This document shows positions 27,589-34,624 of a stretch of 43,942 nucleotides of DNA, in pieces. Each line of letters starts with the position of its first letter. The stretch's first letter is position 1. Position numbers and translations under genes: made by a program. The notes under the pieces are model-generated. The model saw nothing but the letters and a program-made list of their open reading frames with translations, had not been told where the DNA came from and searched no databases. Origin of the DNA: an uncultured Ectothiorhodospiraceae bacterium (lineage in GTDB: Bacteria > Pseudomonadota > Gammaproteobacteria > JAABTG01); the NCBI GenBank assembly GCA_937867305.1, contig CALMKJ010000137.1, forward strand, positions 1-43,942, given 5' to 3'.

Positions 27589-28203
27589 CTACTCCGAGGC
27601 CATCGCCTGGACGGGGTGCGGCTCCAGGACGGGCGAGGCCGGGGGGGCCTGCTTCATCAACCACTTCGGACAGGCGTAGTACTCGATCTCGCGCTGGCTC
27701 GAAGGGAAGCGTCCGCAGTTGAAGTAGCGCCAGTAGAACGAGTCGTACCCGCGGCAGAACCCCGTCTCCCGGTCCAGCACGGGGCAACGGATGAGCGAGC
27801 AGCAGCGGTCGCACGGCCCGCAGGAGGGTCCGTGCGACCAGGTTGGGTTCAATTGCACGAGCGAGGGGACCGGGGCGCTGTGGGGCGGCGCGCCGAGGGG
27901 CACGTCCAGCATGTAGCCGCTCTCGCCCTTCAGCAGCAGCCCCAGCATGCGCCAGCCCTGCGCGTAGAGGCGCACGCCCGGGCGCCAGTGGCGCCAGAAC
28001 CGCCAGTCGCCGAAGAAGTACCAGGTGGCAACGGGGGCGGTCAGGAAGCCGCCGACGCCCGTGAAGAGCGAAAAGCCCACGTAGCCGATGAAGACCGTGC
28101 GCGCCGCACCCCACTTGACGGGGAGCAGGCCCTCCTTGACGCGGGCCGTCCAGCTCGCGGCGGGCCGGCGTGGCGTCCGCGTGGACGGAAAATGGCTCGA
28201 CAT
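27589..28203 (-). CDS. Unrecognised membrane-anchored CxxCxxCC protein (204 aa)
   Basis: I do not recognise a named family. The N-terminal third has one or two membrane-spanning stretches (TVFIGYVGFSLFTGVGGFL, then TAPVATWYFFG). The C-terminal part carries eight cysteines in about 55 residues, CGPCDRCC followed by single Cys in IRCPVLD, GFCRGYD, FNCGRFP and YYACPKW. This resembles the YkgJ-type CxxCxxCC metal-binding domain, so a metal- or Fe-S-binding role at the membrane is plausible. ATG 28203 is chosen because GAGGGGAGAGG precedes it; an earlier ATG at 28266 would add 21 residues without membrane character. Divergent from the YpfJ gene across a 192-nt spacer in which I see no firm promoter. 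Confidence 0.7.
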   Translation of the reverse strand: MSSHFPSTRTPRRPAASWTARVKEGLLPVKWGAARTVFIGYVGFSLFTGVGGFLTAPVATWYFFGDWRFWRHWRPGVRLYAQGWRMLGLLLKGESGYMLDVPLGAPPHSAPVPSLVQLNPTWSHGPSCGPCDRCCSLIRCPVLDRETGFCRGYDSFYWRYFNCGRFPSSQREIEYYACPKWLMKQAPPASPVLEPHPVQAMASE

Positions 28204-28395
28204 GGGTACGCCTCTCCCCTCAGCCGGAAGGGCTGCGCGGTCACTGTTAACCCGGAATTTTCTCACGACGACGCCGATCCGCGCCAGCGCGGGCGCTGAC
28301 CCCCGGCAATGCCCTCCGGGGTGGAGCTTTCGTCGCCCGAGCGTTTATCCTGGCAGCCGTACCGAGAGGCTGGCCGCACCGGGAGGAGGGCTCAA

Positions 28396-29277
28396 ATGCG
28401 CTGGAGGGTGAGCAGACGGAGTGAGAACGTGGAGGACCGTCGGGGCGAGGGCTCTTCCATGTCCATGGGGCTCGGCGGTCTGCGCCTCGGCGGCGCGGGC
28501 CTCGTCGCCGCCCTGCTGCTGGCCCTGGTACTGGGGGTCGACCCCACGATCCTCCTGCAGGGCATCCCCACGGGCTCGCTGCCGGGCTCGGCGCCCGAGG
28601 CGGGATCCGAGAGGGCTCCGCGCTCGGCCGAAGAGGAGGAGCTGGCCGAGTTCGTCTCCTTCGTGCTCGGCGACATCGAGGACACCTGGCAGGAGTTGTT
28701 CCGCCAGGCGGGCCGCGAGTACCAGGCGCCGAAGCTCGTCCTCTTCAGCGGCGCGGTGAACTCCGCCTGCGGGTTCGCCCAGGCCGCGATGGGCCCGTTC
28801 TACTGTCCGGCCGACCAGAAGGTGTACATCGACCTCGTCTTCTACGAGGAGATGCGCAACCGCTTCCGGGCCCCCGGGGACTTCGCCCAGGCCTACGTCA
28901 TCGCCCACGAGGTGGGCCACCACGTCCAGAACCTGCTCGGGGTCTCGGACCAGGTGCGACGCCTGCAGGGGCGCGCCGACGAGGTCGAGGCGAACCAGCT
29001 CTCCGTGCGCCAGGAACTCCAGGCCGACTGCCTCGCGGGCGTCTGGGCCCACCACGCCCACCGGGCCCGCCAGGTCCTGGAGGCGGGCGACGTGGAGGAG
29101 GCCCTCGGTGCGGCCAGCGCCATCGGCGACGACCGCATGCAGCGCCAGTCCCGGGGCTACGTGACCCCGGACAGCTTCACCCACGGCAGCTCGGCCCAGC
29201 GCGTGCGCTGGTTCAAGCGCGGCCTCGAGGAGGGCCGGCTGTCCGCCTGCGAGACCTTCGCCACGGAAGAGCTTTAA
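28396..29277 (+). CDS. ypfJ: YpfJ-family neutral zinc metallopeptidase (293 aa)
   Basis: A predicted inner-membrane-anchored metalloprotease. A single hydrophobic helix (LVAALLLALVLGV, around residues 35-50) follows a short basic N-terminus beginning MRWRVSRRSENVEDRRG, which is typical of YpfJ proteins. The family blocks FSGAVNSACGFAQAAMGPFYCPADQKVYID, the zinc motif AYVIAHEVGHHVQN and the third-ligand segment RQELQADCLAGVWA are intact. The C-terminus FTHGSSAQRVRWFKRGLEEG is standard. ATG 28396 has a very strong ribosome site (GGGAGGAGGG). Confidence 0.92.
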   Translation: MRWRVSRRSENVEDRRGEGSSMSMGLGGLRLGGAGLVAALLLALVLGVDPTILLQGIPTGSLPGSAPEAGSERAPRSAEEEELAEFVSFVLGDIEDTWQELFRQAGREYQAPKLVLFSGAVNSACGFAQAAMGPFYCPADQKVYIDLVFYEEMRNRFRAPGDFAQAYVIAHEVGHHVQNLLGVSDQVRRLQGRADEVEANQLSVRQELQADCLAGVWAHHAHRARQVLEAGDVEEALGAASAIGDDRMQRQSRGYVTPDSFTHGSSAQRVRWFKRGLEEGRLSACETFATEEL

Positions 29278-29299
29278 CGGAGTTTCATGGTAGGATTTA

Positions 29300-29322
29300 G
29301 GGCAGGATCGCCGCTCCTGCCC
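29300..29322 (+). other. Perfect 8-bp hairpin between ypfJ and the prenyltransferase gene
   Basis: GGGCAGGA, loop TCGCCGC and TCCTGCCC form a perfect 8-bp stem 22 nt after the ypfJ stop and 17 nt before the next start. No T-run follows. It may be a weak terminator or a structured 5' leader. Confidence 0.5.
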
Positions 29323-29339
29323 ACCCGATTCGCTCGCCC

Positions 29340-30236
29340 ATGCCCACGGCTCGCAGTTACTTCCTCGCCACCCGGCCCTGGTCGTTCACCATGACCCTCC
29401 TGTCCGTCGGCCTGGGGACGGCGGTCGCCGCGGCCGACGGGCCGGTCGCCTGGGGCTGGGTCTTGCTGACGGCCCTCGGCGCGGTGCTCGTCCACGCCGC
29501 GGGCAACGTCATGAACGACTACTTCGACACCCGCAACGGCGTCGACCAGAGCGACTCGCCCACCGTCCACTACCGCCCCCACCCCCTGGTGGGGGGGTTG
29601 ATGAGCCCGCGCACGCTGCTCGTCGAGGGCCTGGTGCTCCTCGCCCTGGCCGTTCTCATCGGCGCCACCCTGGCCTGGCATCGCTCGGCCCACGTCCTCT
29701 GGATCTCGCTGGCGGGCCTCGCGCTCACCGTCTTCTACACCGCTCGCCCGGTCAGCCTGAAGTACCGCGCCCTCGGCGAGGCAACCGTGTTCCTCATCTG
29801 GGGGCCGCTCATGGTCGAGGGGGCCTACGCCGTACAGCGCGACGCCCTCTCGCTCGACGCCTTCGGGGTCTCCGTGCCCTTCGGCGCCCTGGTCGCGCTG
29901 GTCCTGCTGGCGAACAACCTGCGCGACATCGACCACGACGGCCGCACGGGGATCCAGACCCTCGGCACCGCCTTCGGCCGGGAGCAGGGGCTGTACCTCT
30001 TCAGCGGGCTGATGCTCTCGGCCTACTCCTACACGCTGGGCGCGGTGTTCACCGGCGGGCTGAGCCCCTGGGTCCTCGTGGTCTTCCTCTCCCTGCCCAT
30101 GGCCTTCAACCTCCTCGACCGGTTCCACGGGGAGATCCCGGCCATGGCCGACGCCATGACCGCCCAGCTCGACACCGTCTTCGGCCTGCTCTTCCTCGGC
30201 GGTCTCTTCGCGGCGCAGGTCGCGCCATGGGGGTGA
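29340..30236 (+). CDS. UbiA-superfamily prenyltransferase, MenA-like (298 aa)
   Basis: Membrane enzyme of the UbiA superfamily transferring a polyprenyl chain to an aromatic ring. The first Asp-rich motif is NDYFDTRNGVDQSD (around residues 59-72) and the second is NNLRDIDHDGRTG (around 191-203); about nine membrane helices are visible. The N-terminal FLATRPWSFTMTLLSVGLGTAVA is of the 1,4-dihydroxy-2-naphthoate (MenA) type rather than UbiA. No other men genes are present, so substrate assignment (menaquinone or another quinone) is open. It overlaps the following gene by 10 bases. Confidence 0.82.
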   Translation: MPTARSYFLATRPWSFTMTLLSVGLGTAVAAADGPVAWGWVLLTALGAVLVHAAGNVMNDYFDTRNGVDQSDSPTVHYRPHPLVGGLMSPRTLLVEGLVLLALAVLIGATLAWHRSAHVLWISLAGLALTVFYTARPVSLKYRALGEATVFLIWGPLMVEGAYAVQRDALSLDAFGVSVPFGALVALVLLANNLRDIDHDGRTGIQTLGTAFGREQGLYLFSGLMLSAYSYTLGAVFTGGLSPWVLVVFLSLPMAFNLLDRFHGEIPAMADAMTAQLDTVFGLLFLGGLFAAQVAPWG

Positions 30237-30835
30237 TCGCCGGCGCCCTCGCGCTCGCCGTCGCCGGCTGGGCGTTCATCTTCGGTCTGGCGTGGGGCAG
30301 CTTCTGGGTCAAGCTCGGGCTCACCGCGACCACGGTCGCCCTGTACGCGCTCGCCTTCGAGCGCCCGCGCCTGCGCCTCTCCGCTGCGTCCGTCGCCCTC
30401 GGGGTGGTCTCCGCGGCACTGCTCTACGCCGTGTTCTACCTGGGCAACGCGCTCGCCCCGTACGTCGTTCCCGGGGCCGGCTCCCAGGTCGGGGGGATCT
30501 ACGACCTCGGCGTGGGGGCCTCGCGGGTCGCGGTGTTCTTCCTGCTCCTCCTCGTGACCGGACCGGCGGAGGAGATCTTCTGGCGCGGCTTCCTGCAGAA
30601 ACGCCTGATGGGCCGGCTGGGCCCCCTCGCGGGCTACGCGGCCGCGACCCTCGTCTACGGCGGGGTCCACGCCTTCTCCGGCAACCTGATGCTGGTCCTG
30701 GCCGCCCTGGTGGCGGGCGCCTGGTGGGGCGCGCAGTACCTCTGGCGCCGGGACATGACCGCCCTCATCGTCTCCCACTCGCTCTGGAGCGCGGTCATCT
30801 TCGCCGTCGCCCCGGTCGCCCCCGCGGCCGGCTAG
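30227..30835 (+). CDS. CPBP-family intramembrane metalloprotease (202 aa)
   Basis: An Abi/CAAX-prenyl-protease-2-like membrane protein with five to six helices. The active-site motifs EEIFWRGFLQ (paired Glu and Arg), a conserved His in YGGVHAFSGN and a second His in LIVSHSLWSA are present in order. Bacterial members cleave peptides or confer bacteriocin immunity; the substrate here is unknown. The ATG overlaps the end of the prenyltransferase gene by 10 bases, so the two are probably co-translated. Confidence 0.85.
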   Translation: MGVIAGALALAVAGWAFIFGLAWGSFWVKLGLTATTVALYALAFERPRLRLSAASVALGVVSAALLYAVFYLGNALAPYVVPGAGSQVGGIYDLGVGASRVAVFFLLLLVTGPAEEIFWRGFLQKRLMGRLGPLAGYAAATLVYGGVHAFSGNLMLVLAALVAGAWWGAQYLWRRDMTALIVSHSLWSAVIFAVAPVAPAAG

Positions 30836-30934
30836 CCTCCCCGACGCCCGGCACCCCGGGGTCGCCGGGGACCGCCGGTCGCGCCGGCGCGGACCCCCTG
30901 GCCCTGGTAGGATCCCCCCGGGAGGTACCCCTGC

Positions 30935-31372
30935 GTGACACCGGATACCTGGGTCTGCTGGAAGTGCGGCGCGAGCCTGGAGGGCCTGCCCCGGCCCTTC
31001 GGCCGGCGCGAGGAGTGCCCGGCCTGCCGCGCCGAGCTGCACGTCTGCCGGATGTGCCGGCACTACGACCCGCGCGTCTCCCGGGCCTGCCGGGAGCCGG
31101 TGGCCGGAGAGGTGAAGGACAAGGAGCGGGCGAACTTCTGCGACTGGTTCCAGGCCCGGCAGGGCGCCGGACCGGGCTCCCCCGGGGGTTCGGACGCCTC
31201 CTCCCGCCAGGCCCTGGAGGCCCTCTTCGGGCTCGGCGGCGACCCGGGGGGTGTCCCCGCCGACTCCCGGGCAGACCCCGCGGCGGGTGGCGCCCCGGCC
31301 CCCAGGGACGAGGCCGCGGCCGCCCGCGCGGCCCTCGAGCGCCTCTTCGGGGCCCCCTCGAAGGGCGATTGA
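30935..31372 (+). CDS. Conserved zinc-ribbon protein of unknown function (145 aa)
   Basis: The N-terminal about 70 residues have three CxxC pairs (CWKCG, CPAC, CRMC) plus further Cys in RACREP and NFCDWF, consistent with one or two zinc ribbons; the segment EVKDKERANFCDWF looks strongly conserved in style. The rest is Gly/Ala/Pro-rich with two short amphipathic helices that are near repeats of each other (QALEALFGL and AALERLFGA). Start GTG 30935 is preceded by GGGAGG. Function unknown; the small size suggests an accessory or regulatory protein. Confidence 0.75.
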   Translation: MTPDTWVCWKCGASLEGLPRPFGRREECPACRAELHVCRMCRHYDPRVSRACREPVAGEVKDKERANFCDWFQARQGAGPGSPGGSDASSRQALEALFGLGGDPGGVPADSRADPAAGGAPAPRDEAAAARAALERLFGAPSKGD

Positions 31373-31385
31373 GGGGCGAAGAGCG

Positions 31386-31796
31386 ATGCCTCCCTGGGTG
31401 GTGCCCGCCGCGCTCGCGTTCCTCCTCTGGGGGGTCTATGCGTTCCTGCCGAAGCTCACCACCCGCTACGTCGACGCCGCGAGCGCCGTCGTCTACCACG
31501 CCCTGGGTGGCCTCGTGGTCGCCCTGGTGGTCCTCGTCGTGCTGGGCTTCCGGCCGGCCGCGGACCCCCGGGGGGCGGGCCTCGCGCTGGTGACGGGCAT
31601 GCTCGGGGTCGCCGGGGCGCTCGCCTACCTCTACGCCGTGACCCGCGGCCCGGTCGGGGTGATCGCCACCGTCACCGCCCTCTATCCGGTGCTGAGCATC
31701 GCGCTCGCCACCCTTTACCTGCACGAGCCCCTGACCCTGCGCCAGGGCGTCGGCATCGCACTGGCGCTGGTCGCCATCGTCCTGGTGAGCTTCTAG
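31386..31796 (+). CDS. Half-size EamA/DMT-type membrane protein (136 aa)
   Basis: Four to five hydrophobic segments with the EamA signature at both ends: ALAFLLWGVYAFLPKLTTRY and LYPVLSIALATLYLHEPLTLRQGVGIALALVAIVLV. Canonical DMT exporters contain two EamA units (about 300 aa); this protein has one and would have to dimerise, as the small multidrug-type members do. Not a truncation, since start (ATG with GAGGGGCGAAGAG upstream) and stop are clean and single-EamA proteins of this length are common. Substrate unknown. Confidence 0.82.
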   Translation: MPPWVVPAALAFLLWGVYAFLPKLTTRYVDAASAVVYHALGGLVVALVVLVVLGFRPAADPRGAGLALVTGMLGVAGALAYLYAVTRGPVGVIATVTALYPVLSIALATLYLHEPLTLRQGVGIALALVAIVLVSF

Positions 31797-31899
31797 CAAG
31801 CGCGCATTGACGGCTCGCCCCGCGGTCGGCAAAGCTTGCGCGTCCGCACCCCCGGGCAACGACCGGAAGGGCCCGGACGAAGCCGAGGAGGGCCTGCCC

Positions 31900-32418
31900 A
31901 TGTCCTTTGACGCCTTCACCCTGAGCGCCGTCAGCGTCGTCGTGCTGCTCGGCTTCCTGCTGGTCGTCGTGACCGCGATGGCCGCCCGCCCCCACCCCCC
32001 CGCGCCCGGCGAGAGCCCGCCGCCCGGGGGGGCGGAAGGGGAGCCGGGGGCGCCGCGCTCTCTCGCGGTGAGCCGCGCCCACCGGGAGTTCTGCGGCGCG
32101 ATCCACCGCCTGTACCCGAACGCCCGGGTCGGCCTCGACTTCCTGGTGAAGAAGGAAGGCAAGGGGTTCGCCATCGCCGAGTGGCTGCTGCCGACCGCGG
32201 TGCCCACCGCCGAGGAGCTGGACCGGGCGATGGCCGAGTACCGCCAGGAGCAGCGCACGGAGGCGTACCGCGAGGCGCGCGAAGCGGAGTACCCTTCCAT
32301 CGGCGACCAGCTCGACGCGCTCTACAAGGAGCGCCAGGGCGACCCGAGCGAGCTCGCCGCGATCGACGCGCGGATCGCGGAGGTGAAGGCGCGCCACCCC
32401 AAGCCCGGGCAATGTTGA
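31900..32418 (+). CDS. Unknown protein with one N-terminal membrane helix (172 aa)
   Basis: A single hydrophobic segment (AVSVVVLLGFLLVVVTAMAA, residues about 9-28) is followed by a Pro/Gly linker and a charged, largely helical domain. The C-terminus YPSIGDQLDALYKER ... IAEVKARHPKP closely resembles a motif known to me from phage tail and virion-associated proteins (YPSIGDQLDAL followed by I..VK..YPKP), but there are no phage genes around. The ATG has GAGGAGGG upstream. The stop lies at the first unit of a 17-bp repeat array. Function not assignable. Confidence 0.65.
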   Translation: MSFDAFTLSAVSVVVLLGFLLVVVTAMAARPHPPAPGESPPPGGAEGEPGAPRSLAVSRAHREFCGAIHRLYPNARVGLDFLVKKEGKGFAIAEWLLPTAVPTAEELDRAMAEYRQEQRTEAYREAREAEYPSIGDQLDALYKERQGDPSELAAIDARIAEVKARHPKPGQC

Positions 32419-32501
32419 AGCCCCGGGGTCGTCGAAGCCCCGGGCATGATGAAGCCCCAAGCATGATGAAGCCCCAGGCATGATGAAGCCCCAGCGACGT
32501 C
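32417..32501. repeat. 17-bp tandem repeat upstream of the ABC substrate-binding gene
   Basis: Five consecutive 17-bp units begin at 32417, 32434, 32451, 32468 and 32485 (consensus GAAGCCCCAGGCATGAT). A degenerate sixth at 32400-32416 overlaps the end of the preceding gene. The central units differ at only one or two positions. The array fills nearly the whole intergenic region and stops directly before the ribosome site GAGGAGAG of the next gene. Confidence 0.92.
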
Positions 32502-32517
32502 GAGGAGAGCCAACCCG

Positions 32518-33675
32518 ATGACCAGGACCTTCCCGCTGCTGCTCACCCTGCTCGCCGCCCTCGGCACGGCGTCCTGCGACAGCGACCGCTCGCTGAAGCT
32601 GGGCGTCATCGCGGAGCTGACCGGCGACATGCCCGCGGTGGGCGCCTCCTGCCGCAACGCGGCGCAGATGGCGGTGGCGGAGGTCAACGCCGCCGGCGGC
32701 CTGGAGATCGGCGCCGAGCGGGTCAAGCTCAAGCTGGTGGTGGAGGACAACGCCGGCAAGGCCGACCAGTCCGCGGTCGCCGCCCAGAAGCTCATCACCC
32801 AGGACGAGGTGCTCGCGATCGTCGGCCCCAACGCCAGCCGCTACGCCATCCCGGCCGCCGAGGTGGCCGAGAGCGCGGGCACGGTGCTGGTCACCCCCTG
32901 GTCCACCAACCCCAAGACCACGGTGGACGGCGTCACCGGCAAGCCGAAGAAGTACGTGTTCCGCGCCTGCTTCGTCGACCCGTTCCAGGGCGGCGTGCTC
33001 GCCCGCTTCGCCCACGAGAACCTGAAGGCCGCGCGCGCAGCGGTGCTCTACGACGTCGCCTCCGACTACAACAAGGGCATCGCCGAGGTCTTCCGGGAGA
33101 GCTTCGAGCGCCTCGGGGGCAAGGTGGTGGCGTTCGAGACCTACACCACGGGCGACAAGGACTTCTCCGCGCAGCTCACCAAGATCAAGGACGCGAAGCC
33201 CCAGGTCGTCTTCCTCCCGAACTACTACAGCGAGGTCCCGCTGCAGGTGCAGCAGGCCAAGCGCCTCGGGATCGACGTGCCCTTCATCGGCAGCGACTCC
33301 TGGGGCAGTGACGAGCTGCTGAAGCTCGGTGGCGCGGACATGAACGGCTACTTCTTCAGCACGCACTACTCGGCGGACAACGCCGCGCCGGCGGCCAAGA
33401 AGTTCCTGCAGGACTACGAGGCGACCTACGGCGCCAAGCCGGACGACGTGGCCGCGCTCACCTACGACGCCTTCGGCCTGCTGTTCGGTGCGATCCGCAC
33501 CGCGGGCAAGGCCGACCGCGAGGCGGTGCGCGCCGCGCTCTCCACGCTGGCGGAGTACCGCGGCGTCACCGGCGACCTGCAGTTCCGCGCCGACTCGCGC
33601 GACCCCGTGAAGAGCGCCGTCATCCTGCAGATCCGGGAGGGCCGCTTCCACTACTTCACGAACGCGAGCCCGTGA
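32518..33675 (+). CDS. livK: Branched-chain amino acid/amide-type ABC transporter substrate-binding protein (385 aa)
   Basis: Periplasmic type-I binding protein of the LivJ/LivK family. The N-terminus is a lipoprotein-like signal (LLTLLAALGTASC, Cys about 19). The mature part starts SLKLGVIAELTGDMPAVG, followed by NAAQMAVAEVNAAGG, AIVGPNASRYAIPAAEVAES, VTPWSTNP and DYNKGIAEVF, and ends with LTYDAFGLLFGAI, all characteristic. It heads livK-H-M-G-F. Substrate cannot be read from sequence; members transport branched-chain or other amino acids, amides or urea. Confidence 0.92.
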   Translation: MTRTFPLLLTLLAALGTASCDSDRSLKLGVIAELTGDMPAVGASCRNAAQMAVAEVNAAGGLEIGAERVKLKLVVEDNAGKADQSAVAAQKLITQDEVLAIVGPNASRYAIPAAEVAESAGTVLVTPWSTNPKTTVDGVTGKPKKYVFRACFVDPFQGGVLARFAHENLKAARAAVLYDVASDYNKGIAEVFRESFERLGGKVVAFETYTTGDKDFSAQLTKIKDAKPQVVFLPNYYSEVPLQVQQAKRLGIDVPFIGSDSWGSDELLKLGGADMNGYFFSTHYSADNAAPAAKKFLQDYEATYGAKPDDVAALTYDAFGLLFGAIRTAGKADREAVRAALSTLAEYRGVTGDLQFRADSRDPVKSAVILQIREGRFHYFTNASP

Positions 33676-33683
33676 TCGGGCGC

Positions 33684-33731
33684 GGGACTGGGACCGGGTC
33701 CGGGATCGAGATCGGGATCGAGGTCGGGAAG
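33684..33731. repeat. Hexanucleotide array ending in the livH ribosome site
   Basis: Eight contiguous hexamers of the form GGGATC (GGGACT, GGGACC, GGGTCC, GGGATC, GAGATC, GGGATC, GAGGTC, GGGAAG) run from 33684 to 33731. They lie between the livK stop and the livH GTG. The last unit, GGGAAG, is the apparent Shine-Dalgarno sequence five bases before the GTG at 33737. Confidence 0.85.
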
Positions 33732-33736
33732 CGGCC

Positions 33737-34624
33737 GTGAGCGAGGCCCTCGTCTACTGGCTGCAGCAGGTCCTGAACGCCCTGCAGCTGGGCAGCATCT
33801 ACGCCCTGATCGCGCTCGGCTACACCCTGGTCTACGGGATCCTCACCATGATCAACTTCGCCCACGGCGACGTGTTCATGGTGGGGGCCTTCTTCTGTTT
33901 CCTGTCCGCGGTGTACCTGGGGCTGCCCTTCGTCCCGACGCTCCTGCTCACCATCCTCGGCACCGCGCTCCTCGGGGTGCTGATCGAGCGCCTCGCCTAC
34001 AAGCCCCTGCGCCACGCCCCGCGCGTCTCCGCGGTCATCACCGCGCTCGGGGTCGGGCTGTTCCTGGAGAACTTCACGCTGGCGCTCGCGCCCTACCCTA
34101 AGAACGTGCCCGCGCTCCTGGACAACGTGACCTGGGACCTGGGGGGCGTTTCGCTCTCCTCGCTGCAGGTCATCATCATCTTCCTCTCCCTCGGGCTGAT
34201 GCTGGTCCTCGACCACGTGGTGCACCGCACCCCGGTGGGCATGGCGATGCGCGCGATCTCCTGGGACCGGACCTTCGTCCCGCTGATGGGCGTCCCGGTC
34301 AACACGATCATCTCCGTCACCTTCGCCATCGGGGCCGGGCTCGCGGGCGCGGCGGGCACCATGTACGCCCTCGCCTACCCGGTGATCGACCCGTACATGG
34401 GGATCATGGTGGGCTGGAAGGCGTTCATCTCCGCGGTGGTCGGCGGCATCGGCAACATCCGGGGGGCGATGATCGGCGCCTTCCTGCTGGGCGGGGTGGA
34501 GATCATGGTCACCGCCTTCTTCCCGTCCACCTACCGTGACTTCGTCGCGTTCACGCTCCTGCTGCTCCTGATCCTCGTGCGCCCGTACGGGATCCTCGGC
34601 CAGCCGCGCACCCAGAAGGTATGA
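33737..34624 (+). CDS. livH: Branched-chain amino acid-type ABC permease LivH (295 aa)
   Basis: Inner-membrane permease with about eight hydrophobic segments. The family segments LNALQLGSIYALIALGYTLVYGILTMINFAHG (start) and VGGIGNIRGAMIGAFLLGGVEI (C-terminal part) are clear. GTG start follows the hexamer-derived ribosome site. The stop overlaps the livM ATG (ATGA). Confidence 0.94.
   Translation: MSEALVYWLQQVLNALQLGSIYALIALGYTLVYGILTMINFAHGDVFMVGAFFCFLSAVYLGLPFVPTLLLTILGTALLGVLIERLAYKPLRHAPRVSAVITALGVGLFLENFTLALAPYPKNVPALLDNVTWDLGGVSLSSLQVIIIFLSLGLMLVLDHVVHRTPVGMAMRAISWDRTFVPLMGVPVNTIISVTFAIGAGLAGAAGTMYALAYPVIDPYMGIMVGWKAFISAVVGGIGNIRGAMIGAFLLGGVEIMVTAFFPSTYRDFVAFTLLLLLILVRPYGILGQPRTQKV

Noticed and set aside
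31386-31796. Truncated DMT exporter pseudogene
   Set aside because: Start, ribosome site and stop are clean and single-EamA proteins of this size are a known form.
31900-32418. Prophage remnant
   Set aside because: Only the last about 40 residues of one protein look phage-like; no integrase, structural genes or attachment repeats are nearby.
32417-32501. Short CRISPR array
   Set aside because: Units are contiguous 17-mers without spacers and there are no cas genes.
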